Below the pieces are notes generated by a model. It worked only from the letters and a program-made list of their open reading frames with translations, made no database searches and had not been told where the DNA came from. A stretch of DNA of 43,691 bases from Mariniblastus sp. GTDB taxonomy: Bacteria; Planctomycetota; Planctomycetia; Pirellulales; Pirellulaceae. A program made the translations under genes and the position numbers. The stretch is from positions 1 to 43,691 of the forward strand of contig JAQXDZ010000162.1 of NCBI GenBank assembly GCA_029251085.1, in the 5' to 3' direction. This document shows, in pieces, positions 32,612 through 40,731 of the stretch (position 1 is the first letter of the stretch; each line of letters starts with the position of its first letter).

Positions 32612-35600
32612 ATGAGACTTGATTCGTCCAAAATCTCCAGCTCGCCACGCCGCGGGATCACTTTGATCTTTGTGGTGACCATGATCGTGTTGTTTTTGTT
32701 AATGGGAACAACGTTTGTCTTGGTTTCCAACGATTATTTCCGCGCGGCCCGAAAACGATCGACAAAGCATATCCACGACAAAGATCGTCAAGCGACGCTC
32801 GAGCGGGCGCTTTATGATTTGGTGAGAGGCCCTGCATTAGCAGATTCAAGTTCGCCACTTCGAGGACACAGTTTACTTGCCGACATGTACGGCTATGGGA
32901 TTTCGGCCACTGTTGCGACCGCCAAGGCTGACAGTAGCGAGCATTTCGTTGTGTTGACTTTGAACGGTGACGCGACGCGGTTGATCGACGGGGAGACATT
33001 TGTTCCAGAAGCGGTAAGCGGATCGATGACAGGATTGTTAATCGGAGTTGTCTCCGGGCCTGCCCGAGGTCTTACGGCGCGAATCGTTGACCATCAAGTT
33101 ACTGACGATGAGCACACTTTTATTGTTTTGCCAAGTCAAATCGATTCACGGTTTAATGTGACCGATGCTAAATCCCAGTTGGTCAATCGTCGGGTTGTTA
33201 TTAACGGTCGTCCATTTTCAGGGACGGGGGCGGGGCAATTCAAATCGCACGTACGTGTTGGTGCTCCAGCTCTTGGTGGAAACGCGTTGCAGCCTAATCA
33301 AGTTGGCCGCTCGCAGGCTCAGTTGATTGGGAAAACTGGAGGTGGCTATCTCGCTGTTCAAGACAATCCTTCTGCTGGGTGGGATGCAAACTCAAGAGCT
33401 CCCAATGAACCGTATGATACCTTTGATTTCCAGAACATGTTTCTTGCCGGTGTTAATCCTGACGGCTCGCTAAAGCATGCTAGTTTCCATCGCCCAAATT
33501 TATTGTCCAATGCTCGCGGCGATTTTCGTGCCCTCAAAAATGGAGGCCCTAATGGCGACGGGGTGTCAGTTGATAATAACAACGACGGCGAGGTCGACGG
33601 AATTTGGATGGATATTGGTCTGCCCAAAGAATCCCGAGATGACGGTGTTGTGGTCAAACCGTTGGTTTCTTATTTAGTGGTCGATCTTGATGGCAGAATC
33701 AATCTTAATGCCCATGGTAATCTGACGCAGCTTCCGGGGCGGGAACAGATGCGATCCATTCCATTACTGCCTGATGTGAGTGAGCCCAAAAGAGGACAGG
33801 GGTATGGGCCTCCAGAGGTTCGGATCGATAATCTCATTTCTAATGCTGAGTCGGTCATGCTTAATCGGTATGGGAATGATGGCCTGCCGGGAGATGCCAA
33901 CAGTCGCGATCGCTGGTCGGAGTATAAATTGTTTGGATACCCCAATGTTGGATTTGGGGCTGAAATCCCAGGCACAGTTGATGGGCATTTTGGTTCAGCG
34001 ATGGATGTGTTTGGGCGATTTGCGGTGGGCTATCCAGAAATTCGCGATGTCTCAGATCCCGAGGTCGCGATTGGTTTGCCAGTTTCCGATGTCGCTTTTT
34101 CGTTTCTAAAGACAGAGGTGCTTGATTCTCCTTATGAGATGTCTTTTTCTGCAACGGATTCAACAGGCGCGAGTACGGGAAGTGCTGACTTTCCTTATTC
34201 GGCAAAAGACCTCGAAAGATTACTGCGTCCGTTCGATGTTGATTCAAACACCCTGTCGCCTCGATTGATTAATCTCGGCCTGTCTCCGACTGGCAGGCAG
34301 CGTCATTCCGTGGGAACCCACAGCTATGAGGTTCCGGCCAGTTTTGAGAATCTGCCAATCAAGCTTGCAAAAATTCTTGGGAATGATGACCAGCTATCTT
34401 TGATGCTGCCGCCGGAAGTTTTTCGCGGGTTGCCGATGAACGTGAACCGTCCATTTGGAGACGGGATTGATAATAATGGCAATGGTGTGACCGATGAGAT
34501 GGGTGAAGTTGATTCTTTAGTGCATCCCAACGGGGCGACTTTCCTGTTCGATCACGACAACGACTCGGTCGTCACGGGGGATCCGGACAGTCTGTTTGCA
34601 CGGATTCGATTTGCTCGACATCTCTATGTGGTCACGTTGTTGAATACCGAAAAGATCGATCGCAACGGAGATGGGCTGAGCAATGTGTCGGATTGGTACG
34701 ACTTCAATGAAGACGGGAAAAGGGACGCGAACGATTTAAAAGATTTTAGGAAAGTCATCGCTCAATGGGTTGCCAATGTCGTTGATTTTCGCGATCGGGA
34801 TTCCATCATGACCCCCTTTGTTTTTGACTTGAATCCATGGGACGGGTGGGATGTCGATGGGAGTATCTTTGAGTCGGACGATGGCATTGCGCCAGACATG
34901 CGATTGGTTGTTTGGGGCGCTGAACGCCCCGAGTTGCTAATTACGGAAACGCTCGCGACTCATGATCGCAGGACTCAAAATCTCGCTCAGGAAGATGTCG
35001 TTGACGGTGAGACCGCGGCCTACACTCAGGATCAGCCAGGGGAAGATTTTGACAGTCATCTTGTGCCAAAAGTATCTGCATTTTTCGAGCTTTATAACCC
35101 GTGGGTCATGAATGACGCGAACCAAGTTCGACCGCGGGAACTTTACGACGCGGGCTTGAACGGTGTCGATCTGCAAAAAACTTCCCCGGATGGTACCAGT
35201 CCCGTGTGGCGACTGGTTGTCACAGAGACGGATGAGGAAACGCTTGATCCTGACGATGCGTCCCGTAATCCCAACGGTAAGTCGATTACTCCCGTGCGGA
35301 GGATTTATTTCAGCCGCCCATCGTTTACCGTTGACGTTGGCCCGGAGGTGTATTTTCCTGAAGACGACATCAAAGCTGGTTTTGTAGGGCCCGGTCGTTA
35401 TGCGGTCGTCGGAACCGCAGGGCAAAAAGTCGGGCAGCGGTTTGATAATTATATCGGGAGGAGAGTCACCCCCGAAGCGCTCGAGGCCAATGAGCTTCAG
35501 AATATGACTCGCCGAATCAGTTTGGATCCAGCGAATGAGCAGATCGAAATTGTGCAATGGGATCCTGATGCTTCTGAGATGAAGAAGTTTACTCGTTCAG

Positions 35601-37312
35601 CGGTTAACTTGCCCATCGGACTCAACGATGGTGGCTGGGAACGGGAGCTTGGTGTGAGCGATCCCATCGATGGTTACGCAGGACTGACCGGAGTTGGGAC
35701 GATTGCGGGCGGGGCGCCTATTAGTCTTGAGCCGATCGCCGACGGATTAAAATTTACCGAGAATGTGACGACTCCAGGTACGCCAATCGATTACGCGTTT
35801 GACGAGCCCATTGATAAACGGCTCGATCCAGATCATTACGAAAAATATCTACAGCACGATGGCCTTGCCGATGCGGATGCTGATCAGCGTAAGCCCTATC
35901 GCGTCGTCCACTTGCAGCGATTGGCCAATCCGTTACTTGCTTTCAATAAAATTTCGAATCCTTATCGAACAATCGATACTTGCTCCATCGATCTGTTTGC
36001 CTTCAATGGTGTGAATGTCAATTCAGCGAACGCAGACCCCAATATGAATGAGAATCTTGGCGCGATGCGGTTTGGGACTCACGAGCGCAGGGGAAGCGCG
36101 GGCGATTACGGACAATCCTCTGAACGTAATCGACTGCTGTTTAAAAGTGATCACGATGGATTGCAGGGGCTAGATAAATATCCCAAGCCTGAAGACTGTG
36201 ATAACTTTTTCGATCTCCTCGACAGTCATGTGCTGAGTTGGAATTTGCTCGAATCGCTTGGTGGCTTGAATTCTGCGTACCGCGTTGCTGAAGATTTTGA
36301 ATTTGATGGTAACAAAGAGCCTTTTTGCTGGTTAACGTGGAGCAACCGGCCTTACGTTAGTCAGCTTGAGTTGGTCAATGTTCCTTTCACTTCAAGTTAT
36401 TGGATGACACGGGTCTTTGATATGCCGGTTGATGCTTATGACGGAAACAGGCGAGATGTTTTCAAGCCAATGCAACAGGATGATTTTCAGTCCGACTTTC
36501 CTAACGTCGAGTGTCAAAGTTACGCTTCTCAATATCCGCATTTATTAAATTTCTACGCAGACCAAGTGAAGGGAAGTTTCTCTGGTCCTGGTTTGCATCG
36601 AGTCCTCGATTTTGTTGAAGTTCCATCGCGGTTTACCGGAACAGAAACCTTTGTTAATCCGGCGACTTTCAATGATGATGATCATGAAATTTCGTTTGGA
36701 TTGGCTGCGCCATTTGATCGCATTTCCAATTACCGTTATCCCGGTAAAGTAAATATTAACACTGTTTTAGATCCGGAAGTTTGGAATAGTGTGATGGGCG
36801 GGTATTCGACCGATTTCAAATTTGTTGATTGGGCAAGGACGCGAGATGGCGGGATGACGGACCAGTTTCGAAACCCTTATCGACCTGCGGTTGCAGCGAA
36901 TCACGCTCCCAATGGGTACGAGGTGATGCCAAGCCAATCTGGTTTGTTTCGTTTGCCAAGTGGTAATTATTCAAATTCTGATTCGGAATTGCCTGCGTTT
37001 GATTTTTTCAATTCTAATTTTGATCAACGTTCTGCCTATTTTAGAAATGATATGCGTCAGCGACTGGGAAACCTCGTGACAACTCGGTCGAGCGTGTTCG
37101 CCATCTGGATTACTGTTGGTTATTTTGAGACCAACGCCGAAGGCGATCTGAAATCAAACAAGGGGAGAGGTGTTGAGGCGGGGAGTCAGATCGGTGATGT
37201 CTATCGGTCTCGCGGCTTTTTTCTGCTTGATCGATCGATCCCAGTTTCGTTTGAACCCGGGAAGAATCACAATGTTGATCGGGCTGTACTGCTGAAAAGT
37301 TTCATCGAGTAA
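32612..37312 (+). CDS. Giant Asp/Asn-rich protein with prepilin-like N-terminus (paralogue of the left-edge gene)
   Basis: This 1566-residue protein begins with a short basic leader and a GspK/PilX-like hydrophobic segment: RRG|ITLIF at residues 13-20, then ~20 hydrophobic residues. Prepilin peptidase could cut after G15; position +5 is Phe rather than Glu, as in some minor pseudopilins. The large extracytoplasmic part has several Asx/Gly calcium-type loops, including a dockerin-like NEDGKRDANDLKD near residues 699-711 and DNNGNGVTDE. The C-terminal ~1170 residues align with the protein at 1-3564. It may be an envelope or pseudopilus-linked structural protein. ATG at 32612; the function is unknown. 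Confidence 0.85.
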   Translation: MRLDSSKISSSPRRGITLIFVVTMIVLFLLMGTTFVLVSNDYFRAARKRSTKHIHDKDRQATLERALYDLVRGPALADSSSPLRGHSLLADMYGYGISATVATAKADSSEHFVVLTLNGDATRLIDGETFVPEAVSGSMTGLLIGVVSGPARGLTARIVDHQVTDDEHTFIVLPSQIDSRFNVTDAKSQLVNRRVVINGRPFSGTGAGQFKSHVRVGAPALGGNALQPNQVGRSQAQLIGKTGGGYLAVQDNPSAGWDANSRAPNEPYDTFDFQNMFLAGVNPDGSLKHASFHRPNLLSNARGDFRALKNGGPNGDGVSVDNNNDGEVDGIWMDIGLPKESRDDGVVVKPLVSYLVVDLDGRINLNAHGNLTQLPGREQMRSIPLLPDVSEPKRGQGYGPPEVRIDNLISNAESVMLNRYGNDGLPGDANSRDRWSEYKLFGYPNVGFGAEIPGTVDGHFGSAMDVFGRFAVGYPEIRDVSDPEVAIGLPVSDVAFSFLKTEVLDSPYEMSFSATDSTGASTGSADFPYSAKDLERLLRPFDVDSNTLSPRLINLGLSPTGRQRHSVGTHSYEVPASFENLPIKLAKILGNDDQLSLMLPPEVFRGLPMNVNRPFGDGIDNNGNGVTDEMGEVDSLVHPNGATFLFDHDNDSVVTGDPDSLFARIRFARHLYVVTLLNTEKIDRNGDGLSNVSDWYDFNEDGKRDANDLKDFRKVIAQWVANVVDFRDRDSIMTPFVFDLNPWDGWDVDGSIFESDDGIAPDMRLVVWGAERPELLITETLATHDRRTQNLAQEDVVDGETAAYTQDQPGEDFDSHLVPKVSAFFELYNPWVMNDANQVRPRELYDAGLNGVDLQKTSPDGTSPVWRLVVTETDEETLDPDDASRNPNGKSITPVRRIYFSRPSFTVDVGPEVYFPEDDIKAGFVGPGRYAVVGTAGQKVGQRFDNYIGRRVTPEALEANELQNMTRRISLDPANEQIEIVQWDPDASEMKKFTRSAVNLPIGLNDGGWERELGVSDPIDGYAGLTGVGTIAGGAPISLEPIADGLKFTENVTTPGTPIDYAFDEPIDKRLDPDHYEKYLQHDGLADADADQRKPYRVVHLQRLANPLLAFNKISNPYRTIDTCSIDLFAFNGVNVNSANADPNMNENLGAMRFGTHERRGSAGDYGQSSERNRLLFKSDHDGLQGLDKYPKPEDCDNFFDLLDSHVLSWNLLESLGGLNSAYRVAEDFEFDGNKEPFCWLTWSNRPYVSQLELVNVPFTSSYWMTRVFDMPVDAYDGNRRDVFKPMQQDDFQSDFPNVECQSYASQYPHLLNFYADQVKGSFSGPGLHRVLDFVEVPSRFTGTETFVNPATFNDDDHEISFGLAAPFDRISNYRYPGKVNINTVLDPEVWNSVMGGYSTDFKFVDWARTRDGGMTDQFRNPYRPAVAANHAPNGYEVMPSQSGLFRLPSGNYSNSDSELPAFDFFNSNFDQRSAYFRNDMRQRLGNLVTTRSSVFAIWITVGYFETNAEGDLKSNKGRGVEAGSQIGDVYRSRGFFLLDRSIPVSFEPGKNHNVDRAVLLKSFIE

Positions 37313-37323
37313 CGGTCAGGACT

Positions 37324-38220
37324 TCATTGGTTTTCGGCGGGAAGTGAAATTTGTCCATCGATCCCTCCAACGGCGGCAAATGCTTTGAGTGCTCGAACGG
37401 TCTCTGCTACTTCGTGAACACGCACAATTTGAATTTTTTTTCGCGCTAGCATTAGTGTAATGGCCATTGTTGCCGAGTCGCGATTCGCATTGGGGTCGCC
37501 AATTATTTTTCCGATCATGCCTTTTCGAGAATGTCCGATGAGGATGGGGCAATCAAGATCAAGGTACTGTTCGCAGTGGTTAAGTAGTTCAAGGTTGTGA
37601 CGATGGGATTTGCCGAATCCGATTCCAGGATCCAAGCAAATTTTTTCAACTGGAATACCCGCGTCGAGTAAGTGAATTTTTCGTTTTACCAGATAGGCGT
37701 GAATTTCTCGGACAACGTCCTGGTAAGAGGGATTGTCTTGCATGGTTTGTGGCGTTCCCTGCATGTGCATCGCACACACACCTGCCCCCGAGTTGACTGC
37801 GACATCGATCATTTCAGGATCGCCTTCGAGCCCCGTGACGTCATTAATAATTTGAGCCCCTTCGTCGATGGCCGCTCTGGCAACATCCGCTTTCGTCGTG
37901 TCGATAGAAATCGGAACATTCGTTTGTTTGGCTAGACCGCGAATGACAGGGATCACTCGTTCTAGTTCATCTTTATGATCGACAGTTTGGCTGTAAGGTC
38001 GCGTGCTTTCACCACCAATGTCGAGAATTCCCGCGCCATCGGAGGCCAGTTGAAGTGCGTGGTCGATCGCTCGCTCTGCTTCGATGAACAACCCGCCGTC
38101 AGAAAAACTATCGGGCGTCACATTGACAATGCCCATCACGGTAGGCGTTTGGGCGAATTGGATGGTGGTTGATTTGAGTGACCAATGTTTGGCAGGTGAA
38201 TTATTTAGGGGCGGGTGCAT
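37324..38220 (-). CDS. folP: Dihydropteroate synthase
   Basis: A 298-residue TIM-barrel enzyme of folate synthesis, condensing p-aminobenzoate with 6-hydroxymethyl-7,8-dihydropterin pyrophosphate. Diagnostic motifs are all present: MGIVNVTPDSFSDGG (residues 29-43), DIGGESTRP, IINDVTGLEGD, DPGIGFGKS and PILIGHSRKGMIGKI. The stop lies 11 bp from the stop of the convergent giant gene, leaving no room for an intergenic terminator. It starts at ATG 38220, 27 bp after the upstream 695-residue gene, so the two are probably one transcript. Confidence 0.95.
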   Translation of the reverse strand: MHPPLNNSPAKHWSLKSTTIQFAQTPTVMGIVNVTPDSFSDGGLFIEAERAIDHALQLASDGAGILDIGGESTRPYSQTVDHKDELERVIPVIRGLAKQTNVPISIDTTKADVARAAIDEGAQIINDVTGLEGDPEMIDVAVNSGAGVCAMHMQGTPQTMQDNPSYQDVVREIHAYLVKRKIHLLDAGIPVEKICLDPGIGFGKSHRHNLELLNHCEQYLDLDCPILIGHSRKGMIGKIIGDPNANRDSATMAITLMLARKKIQIVRVHEVAETVRALKAFAAVGGIDGQISLPAENQ

Positions 38221-38247
38221 GGAGCTCCAAGTGTGGCACGAGAATCT

Positions 38248-40335
38248 TTATTTGCTTTCTGAGTTTAGCTCGATGGGGTCAAACAGGGGAAGGTGGCGGT
38301 AATAAACTTCCAACGTACAAACGGCGAGTGCCGTGGTGTAAATTCGACCTCCCTGAGTGCCCCACTCGAATTTTCCTGGATCCCAGCTGCCTGAATTTGA
38401 GCCGCGCGTGTTTTGTGTTGAGATAAGCAGTTCGCGCATCTTGCGATTCCAGGTCTCCCATGAATTGCCTCCATAGTGGTGCATGACCTGGGTGCCGTAA
38501 TACCAATAGTAAAGGTTAGGGCTTCGTTGACTGGGAAGGTGGTCATCAATCAGCCATTTTACGGCGACCGAAAGTCTGGGGTCGTCTTTTTTCCAGCCAA
38601 GATACATCCGGCAGAGGATTGCTTCGGCCGTCATTGCCGGAGTGGCAGACTTCCCCGGTAGGTAAGCATAGGCGGAGCCCGTGGGTAACCGCTTGTTCCG
38701 CCGGCGAGCAAAACTAGCTGGAGCCGAGACTTGATCGAGAAAATAGTCGGCAAGTTTGAGTGTGGAAGCGTTAATCTCGAGATCGATATTAGGTGCTTGA
38801 GCACTTTGAAGTGCCATCATCTGCCATCCGAAAACGCTGGTGTCCCCCGGTTGCCCCGGTTGGTACCGCCAACCTCCTTTGCCATGTTGAGCTGACTCGA
38901 TGAACTGAATTGCATTCTGCGCGGGTTGCTGAAATGCTTGGTCGCCGGTCATCGCGTAGGCTTCGCAAAGTACAATTGAGGCTTGCCCGTGGGCGTACAT
39001 CCCGGCCTGTCCTGAGAATCCGGCTCTGAGGTCGCCATTGGTTTTTTGACGTTTAATCAGCCATGCCAGTCCAGCTGCGACGTTGGATTTGTAAAGGCCA
39101 AATTCGTGTGTCTGGCCGGCTCCGAGCAGCGGCAGTAATGCGAGTGAGGTTGCCATGATATCGCTGGCGTTGTTCGGTTTTTTATGATTGGCGTAATTTT
39201 TTAAGCTCCAACCTCCATCGCTGTTTTGTACTGAAACCAGCCAGCGCAAGCCTCTTGCCACGGCCGCTTCCGTGAGAGTTGTTCCCCCTTCTTTGCGAAC
39301 GATTTCAGATCGAATCCGAGGGTCTCGCGCTTCAAACGACATGCGGCGATCCGGGTTCGTGGTGATGTTTTTTCTGACGCGCTCGAGGTCTTTTAAGGGG
39401 GCCAGTGGAATCGGATCGGTTTGGAGTGATTTCGCGTCTCGATTTGCCTTTTCCATGAATTGTCTTAATTCATTTTCGCCCTTGGTCATCTCGCTGGCCA
39501 TTTTGAAATCGTCCCGCAACTCATTGGCCGGGTTTTCAAATCGAATTTCACCCCCAAGGCGATCGTCTGAGCTAAGAGAAGTGGATAGCGTGATAGTCGG
39601 TTGTGGAGCCGGCTGATCGCGAAACACGATTAAACCTAAAATCAGAATAACAATCACATGAAGGATGAGGCTGACGAGCCAAGCAGGTGTGCCTACGAAC
39701 CCATTGCGAACAAAGTGGGCGAGGGAAGAAGTTCGGCTAAGTGACTCCAGTTCATCTTCTGACCAACGTGCCACGGGGGTAGGTTGGGGCGAGTGTGTCG
39801 TTGGCTGAGGCTTGAGCTCAACCGTCTTCCTCGCCGGTGGCGGGACGGGGAGAGCTGCAGGAGAGCGTGCAGGTTTTGCTTTTTGAGTGAGTTGATTGAC
39901 GGCGTGGATTTGTTCTTCGGTGAGAGAGAGGCTCGTTGGGCAGCGCCAGCAATCTGCGAGTCCCAGCCAGACACGAATGGTCATGGGAGCGTTGCAATCC
40001 GGGCAGCTGCATAGCAAAGCGGAACCAGCCAGCCAGATGTCACCGTCTTTACAGGAAACGCGATGGGTGAGCGTTGGGCTGATGTCCTGGCCTAAATTTA
40101 CACTCGCAGCCTCTCGCGGAAGTTTTGATTCAGACAGGGTGTTGCTGTCTGTGTTTAGCAAAAGCCGTGGAATTGAGTGTTCAAAATCAACGCGTCCCGG
40201 AGAGGGGGTGCTGTGCTGCCCAGATTCCGCTGGATATCCTTCGATCTGCTCGAATCGATAGAGAATACTCTCGTTCAAGATTCGGAGATTGATTTTTGAA
40301 TTGGGCATTGGGAATCCGGTCAATGGGCGAGCCAT
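38248..40335 (-). CDS. Membrane-anchored zinc-ribbon protein with squalene-cyclase-like alpha/alpha toroid
   Basis: A 695-residue protein. An N-terminal region leads to a Cys-rich zinc-ribbon-like segment (C109, C111, C114, C129, C132). A Pro-rich linker follows, then one transmembrane helix at about 218-238 and a C-terminal (~360-680) domain of prenyltransferase/squalene-cyclase-type repeats: WLVSVQNSDGGWSL, WLIKRQKTNGDL, FIESAQHGKGGWRY. Similar proteins are common in planctomycetes; their function is unknown. ATG at 40335 is used; an in-frame ATG at 40308 is an alternative. The topology suggests a cytoplasmic metal ribbon and an exported toroid. Confidence 0.7.
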   Translation of the reverse strand: MARPLTGFPMPNSKINLRILNESILYRFEQIEGYPAESGQHSTPSPGRVDFEHSIPRLLLNTDSNTLSESKLPREAASVNLGQDISPTLTHRVSCKDGDIWLAGSALLCSCPDCNAPMTIRVWLGLADCWRCPTSLSLTEEQIHAVNQLTQKAKPARSPAALPVPPPARKTVELKPQPTTHSPQPTPVARWSEDELESLSRTSSLAHFVRNGFVGTPAWLVSLILHVIVILILGLIVFRDQPAPQPTITLSTSLSSDDRLGGEIRFENPANELRDDFKMASEMTKGENELRQFMEKANRDAKSLQTDPIPLAPLKDLERVRKNITTNPDRRMSFEARDPRIRSEIVRKEGGTTLTEAAVARGLRWLVSVQNSDGGWSLKNYANHKKPNNASDIMATSLALLPLLGAGQTHEFGLYKSNVAAGLAWLIKRQKTNGDLRAGFSGQAGMYAHGQASIVLCEAYAMTGDQAFQQPAQNAIQFIESAQHGKGGWRYQPGQPGDTSVFGWQMMALQSAQAPNIDLEINASTLKLADYFLDQVSAPASFARRRNKRLPTGSAYAYLPGKSATPAMTAEAILCRMYLGWKKDDPRLSVAVKWLIDDHLPSQRSPNLYYWYYGTQVMHHYGGNSWETWNRKMRELLISTQNTRGSNSGSWDPGKFEWGTQGGRIYTTALAVCTLEVYYRHLPLFDPIELNSESK

Positions 40336-40415
40336 GGAAACCCATTGTTGGTAGATGACTATCGAATCGTCAAGTTTATACCGAGAAAGGCCCCGTTCTT
40401 AGGTCGGAAAAGTAA

Positions 40416-40437
40416 TTAAAAAACCGTGGTTTTTTAA
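40416..40437. repeat. Perfect 10-bp-arm palindrome (candidate operator or terminator)
   Basis: TTAAAAAACC (40416-40425) and GGTTTTTTAA (40428-40437) are exact reverse complements around a GT centre. The two-base loop and position between divergent genes argue against a normal terminator. A protein-binding operator for the gene at 40335 or for gyrA is more likely. Confidence 0.4.
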
Positions 40438-40460
40438 GAGCTGAAATCGATCTTGGCACG

Positions 40461-40489
40461 TTGTTAAAAGTGGTCGATTTTGGTAAGAT
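40461..40489 (+). promoter_or_regulatory. Predicted sigma70-like promoter for gyrA
   Basis: TTGTTA (40461-40466) and TAAGAT (40484-40489) are separated by exactly 17 bases, matching TTGACA-17-TATAAT at 4 of 6 and 4 of 6 positions. Transcription from about 40496 would give a 5' leader of roughly 235 bases before gyrA. Confidence 0.4.
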
Positions 40490-40720
40490 CTGGTTGATAA
40501 ATTGGCCGCCAGAAAAAGCGGTGAAAACAGTGGTTTTTGAGGGGTTTTCCTCATTTATTTGCTGGTCATGTAAAGTAGGTTTTTGCGGTTGGCTTCCGGT
40601 TTTTTGGGGTTTCAACCATCTGGTGGAAAAGAGACGTCAAGTGGCTCGAAATGCTACCTGGGTTTCATTTTTGAATTCTGCTCGACGAAGCAAGCATCTG
40701 CGTAGCTTAAAATGTTTGAA

Positions 40721-40726
40721 AGGCGG
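40721..40726 (+). promoter_or_regulatory. Ribosome binding site supporting the gyrA TTG start
   Basis: AGGCGG lies 5 bases before the TTG at 40732. The frame is closed upstream by TGA at 40717, so TTG is the first possible start. The next in-frame ATG (40810) would remove 26 residues, which are not part of the conserved GyrA core. Confidence 0.5.
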
Positions 40727-40731
40727 ATAAA

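Larger units (their letters stand above)
40336..40731. other. 396-bp divergent intergenic region upstream of gyrA
   Basis: This region separates the minus-strand 695-residue gene from gyrA. It holds a near-perfect palindrome at 40416-40437, a sigma70-like promoter at 40461-40489, a CCGC/GCGG short hairpin near 40504-40519 and the gyrA ribosome binding site. No coding frame with support was seen. Confidence 0.6.

Noticed and set aside
34937..35557. 206-codon minus-strand ORF inside the right giant gene
   Set aside because: Antisense to well-conserved coding sequence and without any domain; a chance open frame.
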